A DNA stretch of 36,238 bases, taken from positions 1 to 36,238 of the forward strand of contig CAMIVE010000015.1 of assembly GCA_946401725.1 (NCBI GenBank), written 5' to 3'. Below the pieces are notes generated by a model. That model saw only the letters and a list, made by a program, of their open reading frames with translations, searched no databases and was not told the DNA's origin. Below are positions 7,679-14,065 of the stretch, one piece after another (position 1 is the first letter of the stretch; each line of letters starts with the position of its first letter). Origin of the DNA: an uncultured Bacteroidales bacterium (lineage in GTDB: Bacteria; Bacteroidota; Bacteroidia; Bacteroidales; P3). Position numbers and translations under genes: made by a program.

Positions 7679-7718
7679 CCAGAAAGACTAGTAAGACTAG
7701 AAAGACTAGTAAGACTAT
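7679..7718. repeat. 9-nt tandem repeat, CTAG family (copy 3)
   Basis: Units start at 7688, 7697, 7706 and 7715: CTAGTAAGA, CTAGAAAGA, CTAGTAAGA, then degenerate CTATAAAAA. The last unit overlaps the stop codon (TAG) of the minus-strand methyltransferase gene, so the array begins at its 3' end. A half-degenerate unit, CAGAAAGA, precedes the first full one. Confidence 0.8.
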
Positions 7719-8929
7719 AAAAATTTCCTGCAAACAAATCCGGTCTTTAGGGTTCCTACGGTAGTGGCTATAACATAATCGTCACCTCCTTCTTTCAGTC
7801 CTAACTGGCGCTGCAGCTCTTCGGCGTGTGCTGGATAATTCCTGACTATCACGTGCGCTTTGCCGTTGGGAATGGCGGCGGCGAGGTTTTTTTTGTTGAG
7901 AGACACCTCTTTCAAGACGCTGAATATGCGGCCGGGGAAATGTTGCACAAAGCTGTCGCTTGTGTAGAGGTGTGTGTGCTGCGCCAGTTTCTCCAGACCT
8001 TCCCGCTGGCTCAGCAATTTGAAGGGTCCTGCTTTCATCAGTGCGGCATGGGGCTCATAAAGGTATTTCTTTACCTCAGTGGCGTAGGCAACCTGCGTCT
8101 GTGCCTCCTCTTGACGGGTGAAGACAAAGTCGTCCACCACGCCATGATGCAGGTGGTGGCAGTGTATGCGTGGCTCACTGCCATCGGACGGTCGGCAGAG
8201 GAACAGCACCTCCTTGCATTCGCCTTGGACGGCTATGACGTAGATGTCGCTGACGTTGTGCAGCTGTGCGGATCCTAAGGTGATGTCGATCATCGGCGAG
8301 GCCTTCACCATAACCTCGCTGCTTTTTGAAAACAATAGTGCTTGATGTGCCACGATGTCGGGGGTGCAGTTCTCGAAGGCTGTCACCTTGTGCCCCTGTT
8401 TGTCGCGGCGGGCAGGGTCGACAAAGAGTAGGTCGAAGTGTCTGTCTTGTTGCTGAAGCCACTCCAGGCTGTCGCAGCAATGGAAACGGATGTTGCTTAG
8501 CCCCAACGCCGCTGCGTTGTGTTTGGCCAGTTCGCAGAGGCTGCGGTCTTGTTCCACATAGTCCACCTCCACCTGCACCTGTCTCTCCGCGCCCCATCCG
8601 GCAAGGGCGAAGGTGTCGATGCCCATGCCTCCGGTGAGGTCGGCGATACGGAACACCGAATGGCTTTCGGCCGTTCCCGAGAGGCAGAGGGATGCTTTGT
8701 GTACCGCCGTCTTTTCCGATGAGGCCTGCTCGCGGTTCAGCCGGGGAGGGTAGAGGAATTCCCCGCACTCCAGCAGCCCCGGCCACTTCTCCTGTGCTGT
8801 CCGCAACCCCTCGATCTGCTGCACCGCAGCCGCCATATCAATAGCAGGATACCGCGCGGCACTCAACAGCAACCTCGCGGTATCCTCGTCCTTATGGGCG
8901 TTTACGAAATCAATAAACTCCCTGGTCAT
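7715..8929 (-). CDS. Class I SAM-dependent methyltransferase with THUMP-like C-terminal domain
   Basis: A 404-residue protein of a Bacteroidota family typified by P. gingivalis PG_1098: a helical N-terminal region (1-90), a Rossmann-type methyltransferase core, and a C-terminal ferredoxin-like/THUMP-like part. Visible motifs are IADLTGGMGIDTFALA at 95-110 (SAM binding), VDYVEQD near 122-128, and FVDPARRDKQG at 169-179. DPARR in place of a classical NPPY/DPPY suggests a variant active site; the substrate is unknown but probably RNA. Its start overlaps the end of the nucleotidyltransferase gene by 20 nt, so translational coupling is likely. The stop codon sits in the CTAG repeat. Confidence 0.85.
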   Translation of the reverse strand: MTREFIDFVNAHKDEDTARLLLSAARYPAIDMAAAVQQIEGLRTAQEKWPGLLECGEFLYPPRLNREQASSEKTAVHKASLCLSGTAESHSVFRIADLTGGMGIDTFALAGWGAERQVQVEVDYVEQDRSLCELAKHNAAALGLSNIRFHCCDSLEWLQQQDRHFDLLFVDPARRDKQGHKVTAFENCTPDIVAHQALLFSKSSEVMVKASPMIDITLGSAQLHNVSDIYVIAVQGECKEVLFLCRPSDGSEPRIHCHHLHHGVVDDFVFTRQEEAQTQVAYATEVKKYLYEPHAALMKAGPFKLLSQREGLEKLAQHTHLYTSDSFVQHFPGRIFSVLKEVSLNKKNLAAAIPNGKAHVIVRNYPAHAEELQRQLGLKEGGDDYVIATTVGTLKTGFVCRKFL

Positions 8930-9800
8930 GCAGTTTCTTCAGGCGATCCACCACCATCGGGCGGTCTTCCTTGTAGGTCACGCCGAACCACTGTGCAGTG
9001 GTCTTGAGCACGCGCATCGTGGCGTAGCCGTTGGCGAGGAAGGTGTTGACAGCAAAGGGGATGTAGTATTCCGATTTCATCTCGGTACCGCGCGCTTTGA
9101 GGAAGTCGACGAACAGTTTCTCGCTCTCCACAAAGTAGTCGGGGGTGAAGCCGAACAGGTTCATCGACACCGTGGCGTCGGCCGACAGGGGATGCATCGA
9201 ACCGTCGTCGTCTTTGTATTCGATGCCGTTGGCGGTACGTCCGATACTGGTGCGCTCGGTCATGCCGACCAGGTAGCCGTTGGCATCGACGTTGCATACG
9301 CCGCGGCTTACGGTGCCGTTCTCCGACAGGGTGTTCTCCAGTTGGTAGCCTACCATGCAGTAGTCACCTTTCTTGCCTTCCAGTCCGCGCAGGTAGTCGC
9401 CCATCACCTGGAAGGCGTCGGCGCCGTAGAAATCGTCGGCATTGATGACGGCGAAAGGTTCCTTGATAGCCTCTTTGGCCATCAGGATGGCATGGTTGGT
9501 GCCCCAGGGTTTCTCACGCCCTTCGGGAACGCTGAATCCGGCCGGCAGGTTGTCCAGCTCTTGGAACACATACTCCACGGCGATTTTGTTGCCGAAATGC
9601 TCCGCGTTGATTTTGGCTTTGAATTCCTGTTCAAAGCTGTGGCGGATGACGAAGACCACCTTGCCGAATCCGGCTCGGATAGCGTCGGTAATGGAATAGT
9701 CCATGATGATTTCACCATTGGGACCGACTCCGTCCATCTGCTTCAGTCCACCATAGCGGCTTCCCATTCCCGCCGCCAAAACTAACAATGTAGGTTTCAT
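8910..9800 (-). CDS. Sugar-phosphate nucleotidyltransferase family protein
   Basis: A 296-residue protein of the nucleotidyltransferase (NTP_transferase) fold. The N-terminal LVLAAGMGSRYGGLKQMDGVGP (6-27) is the nucleotide-binding signature with the G-x-G-x-R and K residues. NADDFYGADAF near 119-129 carries the metal-binding aspartates. In the family, such enzymes join a sugar 1-phosphate to an NTP to make an NDP-sugar; the sugar cannot be read from sequence. The length is shorter than mannose-1-phosphate guanylyltransferase and lacks a C-terminal left-handed helix, so it resembles compact Bacteroidales homologues. It overlaps the methyltransferase gene by 20 nt. No sugar pathway genes are adjacent. 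Confidence 0.85.
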   Translation of the reverse strand: MKPTLLVLAAGMGSRYGGLKQMDGVGPNGEIIMDYSITDAIRAGFGKVVFVIRHSFEQEFKAKINAEHFGNKIAVEYVFQELDNLPAGFSVPEGREKPWGTNHAILMAKEAIKEPFAVINADDFYGADAFQVMGDYLRGLEGKKGDYCMVGYQLENTLSENGTVSRGVCNVDANGYLVGMTERTSIGRTANGIEYKDDDGSMHPLSADATVSMNLFGFTPDYFVESEKLFVDFLKARGTEMKSEYYIPFAVNTFLANGYATMRVLKTTAQWFGVTYKEDRPMVVDRLKKLHDQGVY

Positions 9801-9847
9801 AGTATGAATGTATTAATCAGTTATTCTTTAGTTTGAATCACCTTAAT

Positions 9848-9874
9848 TTGCCTAAAATGCCTCATCTGCCTAAT
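9848..9874. repeat. 9-nt tandem repeat, TGCC family (copy 2)
   Basis: Three units in register: TTGCCTAAA, ATGCCTCAT, CTGCCTAAT. They lie between the tadA stop and the start of the nucleotidyltransferase gene. Confidence 0.7.
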
Positions 9875-9892
9875 GGACTCCTCCCGTCATTC

Positions 9893-10339
9893 TCATCTCC
9901 TCCCTTTGAAAAACTCTTTCATCAGCTCCGCACATTCCTCTTCCAGCACGCCGGAAGTCACCACTGTCTTGGGATGCAGCATCCCGCGGCCCAACTTCTC
10001 GAATCCGCGTTTCTCGTCGCGTGCACCGTACACGATTCTTCCTATCTGCACCCATCCCGCTGCTCCGGCGCACATGGGACAGGGCTCCACGGTGACATAC
10101 AGGGTGCATTCAGGCAGGTATTTGCTCCCCAAGGTGTTGGCCGCTGCAGTGAAAGCCACCATCTCGGCATGGGCGGTGACGTCGTGCAGCCGTTCGGTGT
10201 TGTTGTGTGCCCGGGCGATAATCTGTCCGTCGCACACAATCACCGCGCCGATAGGTATCTCCTCCTCGTCGCGGGCCGCACGGGCTTCACGTAGCGCCTG
10301 CTGCATGTAGAATTCGTCTTCGTTGTCAAAGATACTCAT
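9893..10339 (-). CDS. tadA: tRNA adenosine(34) deaminase-type nucleoside deaminase
   Basis: A 148-residue zinc deaminase. The motif HAEM at 57-60 (catalytic Glu 59) and PCPMC at 86-90 (zinc Cys 87 and 90) define the cytidine/deoxycytidylate deaminase fold, and AHNNTER plus the position of the zinc ligands fit TadA. TadA converts adenosine to inosine at the wobble position of tRNA-Arg(ACG). The related guanine deaminases have a similar signature, so tRNA specificity is by family resemblance. It starts 12 nt after the stop of the upstream LolA-like gene on the minus strand, so the two may be co-transcribed. Confidence 0.88.
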   Translation of the reverse strand: MSIFDNEDEFYMQQALREARAARDEEEIPIGAVIVCDGQIIARAHNNTERLHDVTAHAEMVAFTAAANTLGSKYLPECTLYVTVEPCPMCAGAAGWVQIGRIVYGARDEKRGFEKLGRGMLHPKTVVTSGVLEEECAELMKEFFKGRR

Positions 10340-10351
10340 CGCCTCGCTCTC

Positions 10352-11095
10352 CTAGTCTTCTGTGAATATGTCGTAGTCAAACTTGATATAGCGGTATATG
10401 TGGTAAATCATAACGATATTACCATCCATCTGGTAGCTTTCGATGGTGGGGAAGAGACACTTCCCTAACGGTGTGTATTCCAGGTAGGCACGCCATTCTA
10501 CATGGTTGGTGACGTCCCGCTCCATCTCCATATAGGAGTCGAGTTCGTCGTACATGAACAGCAAACCGCTCTCCTTCTCGAACATGTAGTAGCGGTCGAA
10601 TATTTCCGCCTGCTTGATGAAGATGCGGTAGGCCTGCTGCCCGTTGAAATTCCAGAGTCCGTCATAGCGGAAGCTGATAGGGTGGAGTCCCCAGTGGAAC
10701 AGGGGACCGTGGAAATTGTAGAAATCCAACATTTCGTAGTATTTCCCCACGTCGGTTTTAAACCACGTCTTGTGTTTTTTCTTATACTGCCGGAAGGTGT
10801 CGTAGCCGTTCGAGTAGAGACCGAACTCCAGCGTGTCGCCATTCCAGAGCTCGACGCGGTAGTTGGCCTCGGGATAGAACCACCGTTTCATGATAATGGT
10901 GTCCGTCGCTTTGTTGCGCGAAAAGATATGGCTCTCGATATATAGGATGCTGTCGGTCCGTATCGAGTCGTAGTTCAGCAGCGACAGGTAACGGTCCACT
11001 ATCAGCTGTGCCGAGTCAACCGCTGCTTCCGTCTCTTGACCGCGCACGCCTAAGCCGACCAGCAACAATAGGATACATAAGATATGTCGTTTCAT
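10352..11095 (-). CDS. Exported protein, probably LolA-like fold
   Basis: A 247-residue protein with a signal peptide (MKRHILCILLLLVGLGVRGQ); the ATG at 11095 is preferred over one 18 nt upstream because the signal peptide then starts at once. No lipobox, so it is periplasmic or outer-membrane associated. The body is rich in aromatic beta strands (MKRWFYPEANYRVELWNGDTLEF, split by turns; RIFIKQAEIFDRYYMFEKE), in the style of LolA/LolB-like proteins of Bacteroidota that handle lipoproteins or lipids. The family name is not certain. It lies downstream of a DUF4292 lipoprotein, itself a LolA-like fold, which supports an envelope role. Confidence 0.65.
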   Translation of the reverse strand: MKRHILCILLLLVGLGVRGQETEAAVDSAQLIVDRYLSLLNYDSIRTDSILYIESHIFSRNKATDTIIMKRWFYPEANYRVELWNGDTLEFGLYSNGYDTFRQYKKKHKTWFKTDVGKYYEMLDFYNFHGPLFHWGLHPISFRYDGLWNFNGQQAYRIFIKQAEIFDRYYMFEKESGLLFMYDELDSYMEMERDVTNHVEWRAYLEYTPLGKCLFPTIESYQMDGNIVMIYHIYRYIKFDYDIFTED

Positions 11096-11216
11096 AGGAT
11101 TCATCCTTCTCATTAGTAACGATAAATTAATAAGTTGTAGCGATAGAATAATTACCTGTTTTTTCTGTAAGAGTGCCTATTAAACCTTTTAAGCGTAGCG
11201 ATCCCTTAAAACCTTT

Positions 11217-12026
11217 TCAGAATTTTTTATACCGCTTCGGAATGCTGAACGGCATCGGCTGACGTTTGTTCAATGCGATTTTTTCCAGTTTCAGCTGGGT
11301 GGTGCCGTCGAAAACCCTGCTCCGCACCGTCAGGTCGATGAGGGTCGGCAGGGTCTGCCCCTCAACGGTCTGTGTCTTGGCATAGCTGCACACCGTTCGC
11401 TGCTGTGAGGGACAGCTCATCTCAATCCGCTGGATTTTCTTGGTCTTGAAATGTTTCAGCAGTGTCAGTTGCCGCTGTTGGGCGGTGGTCGGACTTTTCT
11501 GATGGAACTGCAGCGTCACCTGGTCGCCGTTGCGGGTGGGCTCTTCCCGTTTCACGCAGTGGGGAGGGCAGTTGCCGGTCAACATCGCTTCCAGCGTGGC
11601 GAAGTCGAGGTCAAGCCCCCACCGTTTGGCAATGCCGGCGAAATCGCCGTCATAGCATTTGCTGAGCAGTTTCACATACCCTTGAACCTTGGTCGGTGTG
11701 ATCAGTACGCGCCCAACCTCGATGATTTTGTTGACGCTGATCCAGATGGCACTGTCGTGGACGATGCGAATCTGACCGGTCACGGCGATGCCGTCCACTT
11801 CGCAGCTGAAATTGGCGCTGTAGTATTTGTAGTAGGCGTTCTGGATGGTGTCCAACAGCACAGCGGGCTGTGCGGGAGGAGCCGGCGGGATGTCGACAAC
11901 GACAGTGCTGTCACTGTTGCTTTGCTGCAGGTGTTTGTGCCCGCGGCACGAAACACTCAGCATCGTCACTGCCGCCAGCACGGTGATGGAAACAACCAAA
12001 CGTATGTATTTTCGTGATTTGATCAT
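11217..12026 (-). CDS. DUF4292 lipoprotein
   Basis: A 269-residue lipoprotein: the signal sequence ends LSVSC with the lipidated Cys at 27. The body (YKYYSANFSCEVDG, then VTGQIRIVHDSAIWISVNK and VGRVLITPTKVQGYVK) matches DUF4292, a Bacteroidota family with a LolA/LolB-like fold thought to act in the envelope. The usual neighbour in many Bacteroidota, a TPR lipoprotein, lies directly upstream (12090-13760). The M23 peptidase that often completes the cluster is here elsewhere, at 27945. The exact role of the family is unproven. Confidence 0.88.
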   Translation of the reverse strand: MIKSRKYIRLVVSITVLAAVTMLSVSCRGHKHLQQSNSDSTVVVDIPPAPPAQPAVLLDTIQNAYYKYYSANFSCEVDGIAVTGQIRIVHDSAIWISVNKIIEVGRVLITPTKVQGYVKLLSKCYDGDFAGIAKRWGLDLDFATLEAMLTGNCPPHCVKREEPTRNGDQVTLQFHQKSPTTAQQRQLTLLKHFKTKKIQRIEMSCPSQQRTVCSYAKTQTVEGQTLPTLIDLTVRSRVFDGTTQLKLEKIALNKRQPMPFSIPKRYKKF

Positions 12027-12060
12027 AGTCAGTTCCTTATTTTACGTTTCTTACGTAATG

Positions 12061-12096
12061 TCCATTTTAACTTCCATTTTAACTTCCAATTATTTT
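12061..12096. repeat. 12-nt tandem repeat, TCCATTTTAACT family (copy 1)
   Basis: Two identical units TCCATTTTAACT (12061-12072 and 12073-12084), then TCCAATTATTTT (12085-12096), which runs into the stop codon of the TPR gene. The same unit recurs at 22807-22910 and 33499-33522. Confidence 0.8.
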
Positions 12097-13760
12097 TTTA
12101 TCTCCTCGTAATGCCGCATTATCTCCTCGTCCGCCGGCTGCATCAGCCGGATCGCTTTCTCAATATACGGCAACGCTTCTTTGTCACGGCCCTGCAGGTG
12201 CAGAATCCATGCGTAGGTGTCCAGGAAGTAGGGGTTGTCGGGTTGTGCCTTCAAAGTGCTTTTGGAGATATCTTCGGCAGTCCCCAAAGCTTTGCCGGCA
12301 AGCGCCAGCTGGTAAGCGTAGCTGTTCATGGCATTGATGTCGGTGGGCATCAGCTTCAAATACTTCTCAAAGTAGTCGAGGCTCCGGTTGTCTTTCATCC
12401 GGGTATAGCATTCGGCCAGCAGCATGTAGGTCTCCGCCTCTAAGTACCCTTTGTCGAATCCCATCTGTTCACATCGCGTGGCAAGGGTGATGGCTTTGTT
12501 GTAGTCCTTTGCGTCGTAGGCGTTTACTGCTTGGATATAGTAGGGCAGTGGGTGAAGCGGGAACAGCTTGGCGGCGCGTTCGGCGTCTCTCTGCAGAAGG
12601 CTGCTGTCGGCATTGCTTTGCAACTCGCTGATGAGCAGGGCTTCCCATATCTCGTATTTGGCACTGTCTTTGGTCAGCGCCAACGCAAATTGATGACGGG
12701 CGGCATCGTATTTTTTCTGCCGCATCAGCACGTCACCGTAAAAGGCTGCAAAGGTAATGCTGTCGTCGCTCCGTTTCATGATGATATCCAGCAACTCGAA
12801 GGCATAAGGGGCATGGATGCCGTAGAATTCGTCGCTGGTATAGAAGTTGGTCAGTATCTGTAACTGGTTGGTGGACGAAAGGGTGCTGGTTTCGAATCCG
12901 TTCTTCAGCTCTTCGAAGGCTTTGCGCTGCTGTCCTTTTGCCTTATAGTATTCCGCCAGCGAGAAATGGATGTAGTCGTCGTTGGGATTGGATGCCAGCA
13001 CACGGTCGTAGTATTCCTTGGCTTTGTCATATTCTTTGTTGGCCATATACGACTCTGCCAGCATCCCGTTGTACTGGCCTTCGTGGGGCATGGCGTCGGC
13101 CAGTTTTTTTATCTCCTCCGTCGCTTTGTCCTCCCGTCCGAGGGCCCGCCAGATCTTGATTTTCTGCACCGATACCTCCTCGGTTACCCCGATGCACTTC
13201 TCCAACCGGTTCAACGTCGACAGCGCTCCCTTGGCATCGTTGCTGTGCAGGTAGTCGTTGGCGAGTTCGTAGTAGTAGTCGGGATTGTCGGGTCGGCACT
13301 TGAGGATCGACTCCCAGATTTTGATGCTTTGGTCGTATTGGTTGGTGTATCGGTAGAGATTCGCCAAATATAAGGAATACCACACGTTATCGCCTCCGTT
13401 GGCTACTGCCTGTCGGGCATAGACGATGGCGCTGTCGCTCATGCCGCGGTTGGCCAACAGCCGGCTCAGTTCGTAAGAGGCTGCACTGTGGTCGGGCCGC
13501 TGCTTCAGGATCATGCGATAGATCGCCATCGCCGACTCCTCCAGATCCAACTCTTGTTTCATCTTGGCGTCGATCATCATGGTCTCCAGCTTCAGCGTCT
13601 CCTCGCTGGTCTCTTTGATGGGCGCGCGCTGGTAGCGTTTCCCGCCATCGCGCACGGTCTCTTTGCTGCCGCTGCATCCCGTCAGCAACACCGCCATGCC
13701 GAGAAAAGCCAGCATCGCCGCGCTGGATAGCACCCTGTTCTTTATAATTGTATATCTCAT
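12090..13760 (-). CDS. Tetratricopeptide repeat lipoprotein
   Basis: A 556-residue lipoprotein; the ATG at 13760 gives a signal peptide ending LLTGC with the lipidated Cys at about 29. The rest is an almost unbroken array of TPR helices, for example AIYRMILKQRPDHSAASYEL, AIVYARQAVANGG, SIKIWESILKCRPDNPDYYYE (split here by its own helix turn) and AKEYYDRVLASNPNDDYIHF, ending with ALPYIEKAIRLMQPADEE. TPR arrays are protein-binding scaffolds, and the family member beside DUF4292 is conserved in Bacteroidota, but its partner is unknown. A 64-nt spacer separates it from DUF4292, likely one operon. Confidence 0.88.
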   Translation of the reverse strand: MRYTIIKNRVLSSAAMLAFLGMAVLLTGCSGSKETVRDGGKRYQRAPIKETSEETLKLETMMIDAKMKQELDLEESAMAIYRMILKQRPDHSAASYELSRLLANRGMSDSAIVYARQAVANGGDNVWYSLYLANLYRYTNQYDQSIKIWESILKCRPDNPDYYYELANDYLHSNDAKGALSTLNRLEKCIGVTEEVSVQKIKIWRALGREDKATEEIKKLADAMPHEGQYNGMLAESYMANKEYDKAKEYYDRVLASNPNDDYIHFSLAEYYKAKGQQRKAFEELKNGFETSTLSSTNQLQILTNFYTSDEFYGIHAPYAFELLDIIMKRSDDSITFAAFYGDVLMRQKKYDAARHQFALALTKDSAKYEIWEALLISELQSNADSSLLQRDAERAAKLFPLHPLPYYIQAVNAYDAKDYNKAITLATRCEQMGFDKGYLEAETYMLLAECYTRMKDNRSLDYFEKYLKLMPTDINAMNSYAYQLALAGKALGTAEDISKSTLKAQPDNPYFLDTYAWILHLQGRDKEALPYIEKAIRLMQPADEEIMRHYEEIKK

Positions 13761-13772
13761 ATTAACTATTAT

Positions 13773-13826
13773 TTGTCTCATCTGCCGAACGGCCTTCGCT
13801 TCTCCTCCCTGCCATTTTTGCCGCGT
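13773..13826. repeat. 9-nt tandem repeat, TGCC family (copy 3)
   Basis: TTGTCTCAT, CTGCCGAAC (13773-13790), two degenerate units, then CTGCCATTT, TTGCCGCGT (13809-13826). The second pair is exactly 18 nt further on, so the 9-nt register holds over 54 nt. Upstream of the TPR lipoprotein gene. With the promoter at 13923, this is what the 305-nt gap 13761-14065 contains. Confidence 0.5.
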
Positions 13827-13922
13827 CCAATCGTCACCCCCGCTGTTTTCACTTTCTTTAACTCTTAAGTTTTTTCTTTAGTATGTCCTATTTCTAAAAA
13901 AAATAAAAAAACGATAAAATAT

Positions 13923-13954
13923 TTTGTCGGTAATGGAATTTGTGCTATATTTGC
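13923..13954 (+). promoter_or_regulatory. Promoter of the 852-residue T9SS gene
   Basis: TTTG (13923-13926), a 19-nt spacer, then TATATTTGC (13946-13954). This is a near-perfect Bacteroidota promoter and predicts a 5' untranslated region of about 105 nt. Confidence 0.85.
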
Positions 13955-14065
13955 ATCCAAATAATAACCGTGCAAAACCACAGCAATAGGGTATTTTTAT
14001 ACTGTATTTGAGGGTTTTGTATGCTTTTGTGAATGAAATTTTTTATTAATTAAAATTCAATTACA

